Shown here in pieces: positions 45,381 to 53,903 of a stretch of DNA of 64,000 nt (its first letter is position 1; the number at the start of each line of letters is the position of its first letter). Source of the stretch: UBA1141 sp963665155. GTDB lineage: Bacteria > Chloroflexota > Dehalococcoidia > Lucifugimonadales > UBA3495. The position numbers and the translations under genes were made by a program. The stretch is taken from contig OY761986.2 of the NCBI GenBank assembly GCA_963665155.2, positions 496,001-560,000 of the forward strand, in the 5' to 3' direction. Below the pieces are notes generated by a model, which was not told the DNA's origin, did not search any database, and saw only the letters and a program-made list of their open reading frames with translations.

Positions 45381-45530
45381 GTGGCTTCCCCATTTGCGGG
45401 TCTTAGGGCCTGTGGACACTTGGGCTCGATATCAGCCGAATCGGGGAATCGCCTGAAATAGCTTGGTGGGTGGGAGTCCTTGCACCCCACCAAGCCGAGG
45501 TTTATCATAAAAAAGGTAGCAGAGGATCAA

Positions 45531-45722
45531 ATGAACACAACGGCAAGCGAGATATTCATGGGGCTGTCTATCCTGACCCTCGGTGCCCTGGTGCTGTTCG
45601 TCTATTACGACCTCAAAAAAACCATGCTAGGAAGAGCCACAGAAAAATCAGGAAGACGAATCCGTGCACGACCAGGAAAATCCCCCGAGGAGGAACAAGC
45701 CGACTCAGGCAGGGTAGAATGA
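45531..45722 (+). CDS. Possible single-span membrane peptide
   Basis: 63 residues from the ATG at 45531, after AGAGGATCA. One helix (IFMGLSILTLGALVLFVYY) is followed by a basic tail. A bottom-strand frame over the same place (45795-45613) also encodes a hydrophobic peptide, so only one, or neither, may be real. It lies between two cargo genes of the transposon. Confidence 0.3.
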   Translation: MNTTASEIFMGLSILTLGALVLFVYYDLKKTMLGRATEKSGRRIRARPGKSPEEEQADSGRVE

Positions 45723-45909
45723 CGGCACACACAACACTGGCAGCAGCGAACGCCAGAACGACTTTGATGAGGGCGGCTTCCATGTGACGTGACACCCAGC
45801 CCCGGTGGATTTAGCCGAAGAGGTAGAGGTTTATGAGCCTTAGCTCGGCCAAGACGTTAAGTGTGTCGCTCGGTTGCGGGCGCGACTTCCAAACAGCCCC
45901 AGCTATCAC

Positions 45910-46117
45910 TCATCCAAAGCATCCTTTCTTCCGACCAATTCTCTCCATCGTTGTCAGGAACTCCTCGTGCGCTTCCAATATCCTCTGTTCAGCCATCAAA
46001 TGTTCTTCCCAGAATTGGTATCCTTGAGCGTTTTCGCCAGTTCCTCCGGCGTTGCGTCCGCCCTGGGCGGCAATGGGTGAATGGGGGGCGGCCTCTGGCT
46101 TTCTTTTTTCGTGGCAT
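45910..46117 (-). pseudogene. Small basic protein downstream of the RM gene, two frameshifts
   Basis: The ATG at 46117 is four bases after the stop of the restriction-modification gene, so it belongs to the same transcript. It starts MPRKKKARGRP; the sequence then makes sense as PIHPLPPRADATPEELAKTLKD in the next frame, after a run of six C. It then reads FWEEHLMAEQRILEAHEEFL and TTMERIGRKKGCFG in the third, to TGA at 45910. About 68 residues if mended. The type of protein (basic start, PPRADATPEE motif) is common as small partner genes of unknown role. Confidence 0.4.
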
Positions 46118-46121
46118 GTTC

Positions 46122-48683
46122 TTACACCTGAACAAAGTTGGACCCACGGACATCCGAAGGGGCAGGATGCACTCTGCCCTCAGACTGTAATCGCAGAACC
46201 ACGCTGGCTACAGTTGCTCTTCCTTCCAAAAGTGCGTCGGCGATGTTCTGAACCTCTGCTCTCGCTGTTGGGTCTTGAATTGTGGGTATGCGTATGTCTA
46301 AGACATCTGAGTCGCTCAACTCGGCCAAACCATCGGAACCAGTGCAGAGCGCCCTCGCCTGTATCAGATAAGTCTCCGAAACTAAGCTCGCAATGATGTC
46401 AGCCAAGCGGTTATCAAATCCGGGTTTTAGTCTCAGTCGCTTGAATCCGTTGCTTACAATCAGGCTGGAACAATCTCCGCCTGCAACGAACCATTTCGGC
46501 AGGCTACTCCAAATTCCTCCCACGAATATGTCGCCTTTTTCCGCTGAGTGTCGTGCCCGCGATGGTAGCTCCCAACCTCTCCGGCGAGTAGGTGTCGCCA
46601 GCCCATCAGACACGTCTTGAATCTCGACGTACCGGAAGACCTCAGACGGTGCATCGGGAACTCCATCTTCGTCGATTAACTCGACGACATCCTTCAAAAC
46701 AACGTGTCCTACATCCGCGATAGACGCTCGAACCTCGGCGTAGCGTTGGCTCCACCTCTTTGGGTCCAAACTCAAATCTGGCCTGTTTGTGACCTCCTTA
46801 AAGTCAATGCTCCAACCAGAAGACGCAGATAAAATCGAACTTGATCGCTGTCCGATCCACTGAAACGTCGAGAGCACTCGCTGACTTTGTATGTCTTGCA
46901 ACACCCGGTCAAAGTCTTGGTCGGGAATCAATTCATTGTTTTCGTCAGTGAGATACGCACCTGTTTCAGAGTGCCGTTTGTAGATTCTGACGGCTCTTTT
47001 GTCGCCAACACTCCAGCCCACTGATTCGACGATCCCAGTGTAGAAGGGGTGTGTATCAGCATCCACTGCTTTGGGTAGGGGTTGTGCTCGTTTTTCCAAG
47101 AACAGGACTGACGCAGAAACATCAGCTCCAGACTTCTTGAATGTGAACCTGGGGAAGGCAACGACGCCCGCTACCCTTGCGTGTCTGATCAGCCACTCTC
47201 GAAATACTACAAACTGATGGCTTCGGTTGCCGAGGTAGCCATTAGGTAGGATGATGCCCACTCTACCGCCTGGAGTAGCCTGGCGAACACATAGCTCGGC
47301 GAACAGCAATCCGACTTGTTGTTTCTTTAGGAGCTTATCGGTTTTGTTCAACACTCCGGTGGTGTGCTTCCACACATGGCCTAGGTCAAACTTCTGGAGT
47401 ACCTCTGGCCTAGTTTCAACGATCATCTTGCCGAAGGGCGGATTGCAGAGAATTACTCTGAATCCATTTGCGTCCTGGTCCACGTTCAGGAGGCTATCCT
47501 CTTCGGTGATTTGACTCTTGCCGTCACCATTCAGCACCATATTGAGAATGGACACCTGAACAGCCTCAGAACTGTGGTCAGACCCCCAAACACTATCTTT
47601 AAGGTTGGCTCGGTTCTGACTTTCGGCATGCTGAAATGCGGAGATCAGGAAGTCGGCACTTCCGCAAGCTGGGTCCTTCACACGCTCGCCAGCGCGGGGG
47701 TTTACTACCGAAACGATGAAATCCACAACCTCAGTTGGAGTGAAATACTGGCCTAGGTCCCATTTGTAGACCTCACTGGCAAAGTACATATAGAAGTCTT
47801 GAATGACTTCTCGCTTCGTGCTGATAACCCTCACCGGTGCCAACAGGGCGGTCAATGCCCGTAGCGTATTTCCTGAACATTGGAAGGTTGTGGGAACCGT
47901 CTCAGGCAAGTAGGGTTGATAGAAGCCAAGAGCCATCTCCAAGATGGATTCGAGGCGGGACTTCACGTCTAGGTCTCCCATTGGAGAATTCGTGAAGTCT
48001 TGGATGTCCATTTCCTCTTTGCCCGCTACTGGGTGGACATATTCGTCGTACAGTTTCACCAACAGCAACTGCAACATAATGCGGAACCGCACGGACTTGC
48101 TGGCAATCTCTGAATGTAGCCTATCCTCGATGCGTTCAAAGAGGACTCTCAGTTGGGTGGTCTCTAGATCGTTACTTCGCAGGGGCTTGTACTGGTAATC
48201 GTGCCCCCATTGTGGGAGGGACGTAATCGGGGCTTCACAAGGAACCAATTGCCCCTCTCGGAGTTCCTTGTAGAACAGTCGCTGTTCCACGTCATCCCAA
48301 TATATTCCCAAGGCACCTACTGACGGTAACAGTCTGATTGCCGGAAACACTTGGGTGTTCTTAGCCTCAATACTCTTTGTGTTGTCCCGCTTGATTTCTG
48401 CTATCAGTATTATGTGACCAAGAATCTCTTCAAAGTCAGACCCAGAGTCACTGACTGGCTGATCCAACACAGCTATATCAGACCTAAAGGAGTTCCGGCC
48501 CTGATTGCCGAACCTCAACAGGGTCGGCTCTACCTGAATATGACTTTGTGGGTAGCCCTTTCTGAGAAGCAGATTGATGCAGTCAATCCTTTGTTTCTCC
48601 TCAGTAAAAGTCAGCCCGTCCGCAGCCTTTTCACGAACAGTCAGAGTTCCGCGAACGGGACAATGCAACAACGCTCCGGGCAT
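46122..48683 (-). CDS. Single-chain restriction-modification protein (nuclease, N6-methylase, target recognition)
   Basis: 853 residues. The ATG at 48683 follows AAGGAGGGGAT; codons before it only extend a frame. Residues 20-170 resemble the type I HsdR N-terminal nuclease, with a PD-(D/E)xK core: SDIAVLD (68-74) and LIAEIKRDN (93-101). Residues 290-560 are an HsdM-type adenine methylase: LGQYFTPTEVVDFIV, AdoMet motif DPACGSADFL (337-346; most relatives have CGSGxF) and catalytic NPPFG (414-418). The last 250 residues look like an HsdS target-recognition half: VELIDEDGVPDAPSEVFRYV, KGDIFVGGIWSSLPKWF, and SDSDVLDIRIPTI. Such one-chain enzymes are type IIG-like: they methylate one strand of a site and cut unmodified DNA nearby. 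It is cargo in the transposon and lies downstream of the zinc-ribbon gene. Confidence 0.85.
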   Translation of the reverse strand: MPGALLHCPVRGTLTVREKAADGLTFTEEKQRIDCINLLLRKGYPQSHIQVEPTLLRFGNQGRNSFRSDIAVLDQPVSDSGSDFEEILGHIILIAEIKRDNTKSIEAKNTQVFPAIRLLPSVGALGIYWDDVEQRLFYKELREGQLVPCEAPITSLPQWGHDYQYKPLRSNDLETTQLRVLFERIEDRLHSEIASKSVRFRIMLQLLLVKLYDEYVHPVAGKEEMDIQDFTNSPMGDLDVKSRLESILEMALGFYQPYLPETVPTTFQCSGNTLRALTALLAPVRVISTKREVIQDFYMYFASEVYKWDLGQYFTPTEVVDFIVSVVNPRAGERVKDPACGSADFLISAFQHAESQNRANLKDSVWGSDHSSEAVQVSILNMVLNGDGKSQITEEDSLLNVDQDANGFRVILCNPPFGKMIVETRPEVLQKFDLGHVWKHTTGVLNKTDKLLKKQQVGLLFAELCVRQATPGGRVGIILPNGYLGNRSHQFVVFREWLIRHARVAGVVAFPRFTFKKSGADVSASVLFLEKRAQPLPKAVDADTHPFYTGIVESVGWSVGDKRAVRIYKRHSETGAYLTDENNELIPDQDFDRVLQDIQSQRVLSTFQWIGQRSSSILSASSGWSIDFKEVTNRPDLSLDPKRWSQRYAEVRASIADVGHVVLKDVVELIDEDGVPDAPSEVFRYVEIQDVSDGLATPTRRRGWELPSRARHSAEKGDIFVGGIWSSLPKWFVAGGDCSSLIVSNGFKRLRLKPGFDNRLADIIASLVSETYLIQARALCTGSDGLAELSDSDVLDIRIPTIQDPTARAEVQNIADALLEGRATVASVVLRLQSEGRVHPAPSDVRGSNFVQV

Positions 48684-48774
48684 ATCCCCTCCTTCAGTAG
48701 GAATATCATACCACCTAATCGCAGGCCAGAATAAGAAGGAGCCGGTCCGGTCCCTTTGAGAGACCGGCCCCTTC

Positions 48775-48957
48775 TCACTCCGCCTTACGCCTGAACTTGT
48801 ACGGACGATCCCAGTTGGCACTCTTGCACTTCGGACACACCCGCGGCCTCTCCCCCTCTAGCAGGTTCTTCGACGCCCACTCGTGCCCGCACCGGCATCG
48901 GTAGCCTGTGACCTGGATTTCTCCAATGATCGGTGTCGCCTGGTATTCTTGTTCCAT
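48775..48957 (-). CDS. Zinc-ribbon protein, possible regulator of the RM gene
   Basis: 60 residues from the ATG at 48957, which follows TGGAGGCAGCGG. Two Cys pairs form a ribbon: YRCRCGHEW and RVCPKCKSANWDRP, the second typical of small DNA- or RNA-binding zinc ribbons. A basic tail (YKFRRKAE) ends it. It stands between the SWIM transposase (divergent) and the RM gene (91 bases downstream), where control proteins of RM systems often lie. A hairpin (GGTC/GACC, around 48750) follows its stop. A regulatory role is inference. Confidence 0.6.
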   Translation of the reverse strand: MEQEYQATPIIGEIQVTGYRCRCGHEWASKNLLEGERPRVCPKCKSANWDRPYKFRRKAE

Positions 48958-49003
48958 CCGCTGCCTCCAGTTGGTTGTATAGTTATACTCTATATGTAAA
49001 GTA

Positions 49004-49041
49004 TTGACTTGTAAATAACACAAGAGTATACTTTAAGTATA
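49004..49041 (+). promoter_or_regulatory. Promoter and palindromic operator before the SWIM transposase
   Basis: TTGACT (49004-49009), a 17-base spacer and TATACT (49027-49032) make a near-consensus sigma-70 promoter pointing at the transposase. Its -10 is the left arm of a palindrome, TATACT-TTA-AGTATA (49027-49041), and another similar partial palindrome (ATAG TTATACT CTAT) lies at 48979-48993 toward the zinc-ribbon gene. A repressor binding here could hold both directions down. Confidence 0.65.
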
Positions 49042-49067
49042 GACTTAATGTAACCAGAGGCGGTGAC

Positions 49068-50381
49068 ATGCTACAGCAACCCGTAACGGCACTGAAACTC
49101 GGAGACCCCGATGACGGCGACTATGGAAGGCAACAACGGGGCCTGATGATAGCAGCCACGGCGAACATCACGAAGGACCCCTGGGGATACAGGGTCCCGG
49201 CTCAATCCCGCAGCGGCTCCTACCTGGTGAACTTTGACCACGGCCCCTACTGCGACTGCCCGGACTTCGAGGAGCGCCAGAAGCCCTGCAAGCATATCTA
49301 CGCGACGGAAGTGTTCCTCCGGCGCGAGGAATACTCGGACGACGTAGACGACGCTGAGATGAAGCCGGTATGCGTCCGAACGACTCAGCCCTGGCAGGCG
49401 TACAATACTTCCCAGGTCCGCGAGGGCGAACTCTTTGAGACCCTGTTGTGGGAACTCTGCAATACGGTTCCGCAGCCTCCGCAGACCAACGGGCGTCCCC
49501 GGTTCCCTCTCTCGGACATGCTCTACGGTATGGGCCTGAAGGTCTACTCAACCCTTTCCACCCGCAGGGCCATGTCGGGGATTCGGAACGCTGTATCGGC
49601 GGGGAGGATGCGCAAGGAGCCGTCGTTCTCAACCCCGATCCGCTACTTTGAGCGACCCGAAGTGACGCCGGTGCTGCGCCAGTTGATCCAGCAGAGCGCC
49701 CTGCCGCTCAGAGACCTTGAGGTAGACTTCGCCCAGGACTCCAGCGGCTTCGCGTCCACGGCCTACAATCGCTGGTTCGACCACAAGTGGGGAACAGCCA
49801 AGAAGGAAGTCCGGTGGACCAAGCTACACATCATGGTCGGCGTCCAGAGCAACATCGTGACCGTCGCCGACGCCACCCCTTCGCAGTCGGCGGATTCGCC
49901 CTATCTCCCGGGCTTTGTGAGGGCGACGGCGGAGCACTTTCACATCCGCGAGGTTTCGGCGGATGCGGCTTACTCTAGCAGGCAGAACCTTCACGCGGTC
50001 GTGGACGCCGGCGGCACTCCCTACATCGATTTCAAGTCGGTGGCGAAGGCCAGAGCGAAGGGACGCAAGCCTGACGAGCTGTGGGCTCAGATGTATCACA
50101 TGTTCACCCTGAACACCGCCGAGTTCAAACGCCACTACCATAAGCGCAGCAACGTCGAGACCACCTTCCACATGATAAAGTCCAAGTTCAGCGATAAGGT
50201 CCGGGCCAAGACGGACACCGCTCAGGTCAACGAGGTACTGATGAAGGTTTTATGCCATAACGTCTGCGTCCTGATTCGAGCCATGCACGTTCTGGGAATT
50301 ACGCCAGTGCTCGACCACGGGGACGCTCAGGAGACTTTCGCATCAGAAACGGCCCCTGATGCACAACCACTCGCCATATAG
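49068..50381 (+). CDS. DDE transposase with N-terminal SWIM zinc finger
   Basis: 437 residues, ATG at 49068. Residues 58-80 hold a SWIM finger: YCDCPDFEERQKPCKHIYAT, with the CxC...CxH ligands. The rest is an IS4/IS5-like DDE core: FAQDSSGFASTAYNRW (first Asp, about 225), EVSADAAYSSRQN (second Asp) and HYHKRSNVETTFHMIKSKF with the glutamate in the Y-(2)-R-(3)-E-(6)-K pattern. The stop lies in the right terminal repeat of the transposon, as is common for transposases at the edge of their element. A SWIM finger joined to a DDE core is an uncommon arrangement and could help bind the ends. It is the natural motor of the 5.8-kb element. Confidence 0.85.
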   Translation: MLQQPVTALKLGDPDDGDYGRQQRGLMIAATANITKDPWGYRVPAQSRSGSYLVNFDHGPYCDCPDFEERQKPCKHIYATEVFLRREEYSDDVDDAEMKPVCVRTTQPWQAYNTSQVREGELFETLLWELCNTVPQPPQTNGRPRFPLSDMLYGMGLKVYSTLSTRRAMSGIRNAVSAGRMRKEPSFSTPIRYFERPEVTPVLRQLIQQSALPLRDLEVDFAQDSSGFASTAYNRWFDHKWGTAKKEVRWTKLHIMVGVQSNIVTVADATPSQSADSPYLPGFVRATAEHFHIREVSADAAYSSRQNLHAVVDAGGTPYIDFKSVAKARAKGRKPDELWAQMYHMFTLNTAEFKRHYHKRSNVETTFHMIKSKFSDKVRAKTDTAQVNEVLMKVLCHNVCVLIRAMHVLGITPVLDHGDAQETFASETAPDAQPLAI

Positions 50382-50399
50382 GGGTTATTCATCAAAGCC
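50381..50399 (-). repeat. Right terminal inverted repeat of the transposon
   Basis: On the bottom strand this reads GGCTTTGATGAATAACCCC, identical to 44592-44610. It contains the last bases of the transposase gene and cuts the amidohydrolase gene. Confidence 0.85.
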
Positions 50400-50780
50400 T
50401 AACGCATCCAGGACTGGTCCCACATTCCCTCCCAACTTCAGGTCGGCGTTGCCAATAATGGCTGCTGCTGCTCTGCTGTCTCCATAGACTCCACTGGCAC
50501 TGGCCGCAGCCAGCCCTTGGACGAATTCAACCTCGCCTATCGATCGCATTTCTGTCGGGCCGTCTGATCGATACATCGACCTTGCCTGTAGGAACACAGT
50601 GGACCGGACGTTGTGGCCGCTGTAGATGTCGGCGTTTAGTTCGTGAAGCAAATACCGTTGGTAGGGAAGGAACTGGAGACGGCGATCCCAGAAGTGATGA
50701 TGAGGATCGCAGATGGGGAGATCGGGTTCCAAGGTTGGTTCCTGGGTTAGCGAGAGCCAATCATTACTCCCGAATGGCAT
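50400..50780 (-). pseudogene. Amidohydrolase-2-type protein, N-terminal part
   Basis: The ATG at 50780 follows TTGGAGGTGTCATC. The protein starts like amidohydrolase-2/PDC-hydrolase enzymes: ICDPHHHFWDRRLQFLPYQR with the HxH-type metal pair, then NVRSTVFLQARSMYRSDGP and EVEFVQGLAAAS. Near IIGNADLKLGGNVGPVLDAL it meets the transposon end and stops four residues later. About 127 of the usual 300-350 residues remain, so it is inactive. The missing part is not at the other side of the transposon, where a GMC gene is cut instead. Confidence 0.8.
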
Positions 50781-50952
50781 GATGACACCTCCAACAGGTT
50801 ATCTAGCCGATTTGGACGAATATTAGCGCCGGTCACGCGGATTGTCCACTGTAGCCGACGAGGGTACTGTTCAGAGTTGATGAGGTGAATTGGTTCAAAG
50901 GCGGTGTCAAAGCTCGATGCATCTGAAGGTGTAGTTGTGGTAGACGAGAGGC

Positions 50953-52253
50953 ATGGACACCGAACAGGATCTGAACACGGCGAGCCGAGAAGACCTGCTG
51001 GTTATTATCGCAGAGCTAAGGGCCACCAATATCGAGTTGCAATAACGGGTGGCGGCTTTGGAAGGTCGTGTGAACCAACGGAACTCGCCTGGAATGCCGG
51101 GCAACTAGCCGCCCTTGGGTCGACCAAAGCCAAGAAAGGCGACGCGAAAGCCGCGTCCGCACGGTTTTGCGAGGCATCGGATGGCTCCAACCCACCGGGT
51201 GGAACATGCCGTGGAGGCCTGTCCAGACTGTGGGACGCAACTGGTTGGGGGATGGGTGCACCGGACCCGCGAAGTCATTGAGATTCCCGTGGCTCCGGTC
51301 CAGGTCACCGAGCATGTCATACTGGCGTGCAATTGTCCGGTTTGTGAAGCGCGCCGGTGCCCAAGGTGGCATTAAAGGACGCGGTGGTGGGCCAGCAGCG
51401 GTTGGGTGTCAACCTGGTGAGCTTGATTGCAACACTGCGGGAAGAGGGGCGGCGGCCCTTTCGAATGATCCAATGGTACCTCAAGACAGTCCATCAGTTG
51501 GACTTGAGCGTCGGCGGCATCGTCCAGGCCATCCTATGGAGCAGCCAACCGGACACAAGGGGCAGTGGCGGAAGTCCTGGAGCGAGTCCGAGGTAGCCCG
51601 GTGGTGCATGCCGACGAAACCGGCTGACGCCAGGACGGGGCCAACGGCTACGTTTGGACCTTCAGCACCCCCACTGAGCGGTACTTCCTGCGCCGCAGCC
51701 GAGGAAAGGGAGTGGTTGATGAGGTCTTGGATGAGTCTTTCGGTGGGGTTCTGGTGAGCGATTTCTACGCTGCCTATAATCATTACCCTGGCCCGAAGCA
51801 GCGTTGCTGGGCCCATCTGCTGCGGGACATCCATGAACTGAGGGGGTGTACCCACAAGACACCAAACTTGCCCGGTGGGCAAAGGCTATTCATAAACTGC
51901 ATGCTGAACCCAAGGCCTTCGTTCACCCCGAGGCAAAACAACGCCGCCGCTACCAACTAGCGCTGGAGCGTAAACTGCTGATCGGCTGCCGCCCATTCCT
52001 GGATGACCCATTAGCGGTCCAGGGTAAGCTCTGCCGACGCATTCAACGTTTCATCAAAGAACTGTTGGTCTTTGTTGGGGCACCTGCCGTGCCATCTGAT
52101 AACAATGCCGCTGAGCGTAGCCTGCGGCATCTGGTCACCAGCCGCAAGATTAGAGGCGGCAATCGCTTGGAGCAGGTCGCCTACACCAAAATGACTCTGG
52201 CATCCCTCTTCGGAACCTGGCGGGCCAAGGGACTCAATCCAGTCCTAAACTAA
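50953..52253 (+). pseudogene. IS66-family transposase (TnpC), several frameshifts and stops
   Basis: Starting with ATG at 50953 the pieces read MDTEQDLNTASREDLLVIIA, then (after a TAA) RVAALEGRVNQRNSPGMPGN, a zinc-finger part CPDCGTQLVGG with CPVCEARR, and AVVGQQRLGVNLVSLIATLR. Then follow VHADET, GVLVSDFYAAYNHYPGPKQR with HLLRDIHEL, and finally PSDNNAAERSLRHLVTSRKI. These are the zinc finger, the catalytic Asp residues and the C-terminal Glu motif of IS66 TnpC. At least four frame changes separate them, near 51115, 51360, 51600 and 51850. Confidence 0.85.
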
Positions 52254-52612
52254 AGCCAAAGTGGGATCTACATGGATAGCGCGATAAGAACTGGCTGGGG
52301 CACTCTTGAGGAGCTCCTCTGGCCGCGCTTGCAAGGCGGTCTGACAACGGTGCCTGACTTCTTCCGTCCGGTAGGCCAACTGGGTGAAGAAGTGTCCCAA
52401 CTTTTCTTGCACTGCGGCATGCCACCGTTCTCGCTCCCGGGGTATCGGCGCTCGATACATCCGCTCTCGTGCGTCGCCTACATTCAGTTGCCAACGTTGG
52501 AGGAGTCGCACTATGTCTCTCATACCCACCACCACCACCCGACTTCCTTTACAGCCTAACGCAACTTCTCTAAGGGTTTAGCTTTATGTAGTTTTCGACT
52601 TGGGATGAGTTT
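52245..52612 (-). pseudogene. IS630-type transposase with a large internal deletion
   Basis: A bottom-strand frame (52538-52245, 97 residues) joins an N-terminal piece, MRDIVRLLQRWQLNVGDARE then RAPIPRERERWHA, directly to a C-terminal piece, HFFTQLAYRTEEVRHRCQTA then LQARPEELLKSAP. These look like the two ends of one IS630-type transposase with the catalytic middle removed. The 65 bases upstream of the start match 42965-43028. Such an internally deleted copy could only move with help from a complete one. Confidence 0.55.
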
Positions 52613-52877
52613 AGAATGCCGCACGTTGCTCACATCACCTCAACTCTGAACAGTTACCTTTCGTTTCAGTCGATTGACTAAGGTAATTTGGTGCTGCTAA
52701 AATCGGTTTGCTTGGTCTTGGAACCTCAGCTAATCGAACATCCAGTCGAACATTGGTGTACTCACCCTAAGGGCGGCCAGTTAGGCAAAAAATCCTCGAA
52801 TTGGTCCTAGGGTAGGCACACCGAACGGCGGCAAATTTCTTTTCTTACGGTGTCGTAATTAAGGGAGGTGGAGCGCA

Positions 52878-53849
52878 GTGACTTTAGGGCAACGTCCGAC
52901 GCTTAAGGAATTCGTAACCACAGCATGGGGTAGTGGGCCACTAGAAGGCCTAGACGCTTTGGTCATGGCAATCGCAGACGGCTCTCGGCAAGTCCAGGCA
53001 GAAGTGCAATTGGCTAGCTTGGGCGGCGTTCTGGGAGCGACTGGGGACGTCAACGTTCAAGGGGAAATAGTCCAGAGGCTGGACGAAATTAGTTCCGACA
53101 CGTTTGTGCGCGTTCTCTCGGAAAGCGGATGTGTGGCCGTTATTGGATGCGAAGAGATCGAGCGGCCTGTCATTGTCGGCAACAGTGAGAAACACGCTTA
53201 CATGGTTCTAATGGACCCTCTGGACGGATCTTCCAATATCGACGTTGCTGTTAGCATAGGTTCGATATTCGGTATCTGGAGGAAAAGCGGCGACGGTGAA
53301 GTCACCGAAGCGTCTTTGCTCAGGCCCGGAAATGAGCAAGTTGCGGCCGTGTACGTCGTTTATGGGTCGAGCACGGTATTCGTAGTGGCCACCCATAATG
53401 GCGTGACCGGATTCACATTGGACCCGAAATCGGGCACTTATTCCCTCACCCACCCCGACATTCGCATTCCCGAGGTATGCCCCTACTACAGCACCAATGA
53501 AGGAAATTTTAGCTCACTGGACGAAGCCACCCAACAGGCCGTTTTGAACCTGAGAAACGCATATTCCCAGAGATACGTGGGTTCTCTGGTAGCTGACTTT
53601 CACCGGAACCTGTTGAAAGGAGGCATCTTCCTGTATCCAGCTGACCAGAACCGCCAGGAAGGGAGGCTACGATTGATGTACGAAGCCAATCCTTTGGGGT
53701 TTGTCGCCGAGCAAGCAGGTGGCGCAGCGTCCACGGGTTATCGGCGGATCATGGACATCATGCCGGAGCAACTGCATCAGCGCACGCCGCTGATTCTTGG
53801 AAACAAAGATGTGGTTGAACAGACAGTATCGGTGATCAGCGGTGGCTAA
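52878..53849 (+). CDS. fbp: Fructose-1,6-bisphosphatase, class I
   Basis: Removes the 1-phosphate of fructose 1,6-bisphosphate in gluconeogenesis or the Calvin cycle. 323 residues from the GTG at 52878, after AAGGGAGGTGGAGCGCA. Metal-binding motif MDPLDGSSNIDVAVSIGSIF is complete, with GCEEIE upstream (metal Glu). The C-terminal LYPADQNRQEGRLRLMYEANPLGFVAEQAGG block carries the substrate-binding tyrosine and the final metal glutamate (YEAN). All parts of class I FBPase are present. It is followed after 54 bases by a class I aldolase gene, so fructose bisphosphate is made and used by one operon. Confidence 0.95.
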   Translation: MTLGQRPTLKEFVTTAWGSGPLEGLDALVMAIADGSRQVQAEVQLASLGGVLGATGDVNVQGEIVQRLDEISSDTFVRVLSESGCVAVIGCEEIERPVIVGNSEKHAYMVLMDPLDGSSNIDVAVSIGSIFGIWRKSGDGEVTEASLLRPGNEQVAAVYVVYGSSTVFVVATHNGVTGFTLDPKSGTYSLTHPDIRIPEVCPYYSTNEGNFSSLDEATQQAVLNLRNAYSQRYVGSLVADFHRNLLKGGIFLYPADQNRQEGRLRLMYEANPLGFVAEQAGGAASTGYRRIMDIMPEQLHQRTPLILGNKDVVEQTVSVISGG

Positions 53850-53903
53850 TATCCCAGGATGGCTCGTGGCAGGACAAGCAAAGTACGTGAAGGAGGCGTG
53901 ATC

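Larger units (their letters stand above)
44592..50399 (+). mobile_element. 5.8-kb transposon carrying a restriction-modification gene
   Basis: Both ends carry the 19-bp perfect inverted repeat GGCTTTGATGAATAACCCC (44592-44610, and its complement at 50381-50399). Inside each end lies a second shared block, CTGATGCGAAAGTCT (44635-44649; complement 50332-50346), so the ends are related over some 60 bases. At each edge a host gene is cut (GMC oxidoreductase left, amidohydrolase right). A DDE transposase with SWIM finger ends exactly in the right repeat. Between the ends lie, from the right, a zinc-ribbon gene, a one-chain restriction-modification gene, a damaged small gene and small membrane/zinc proteins. 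No target duplication is seen, and the two cut genes differ, so flanking DNA was lost or rearranged. Confidence 0.75.
50864..52657 (+). mobile_element. IS66-type element, decayed, with an IS630 remnant inside
   Basis: The left end GTACTGTTCAGAGTTGA (50864) is matched by GTAACTGTTCAGAGTTGA on the other strand at 52640-52657. The GTA(A) start and the TnpC-type gene point to the IS66 family. TnpC is broken several times. Near the right end a deleted IS630-type gene lies on the bottom strand. No 8-bp target duplication was found. TnpA/TnpB are absent, as in the shorter ISBst12-like branch. Confidence 0.7.

Noticed and set aside
44592..50399. Clean target-site duplication for the transposon
   Set aside because: The bases just outside the two repeats do not match, and the genes cut on the two sides are different.
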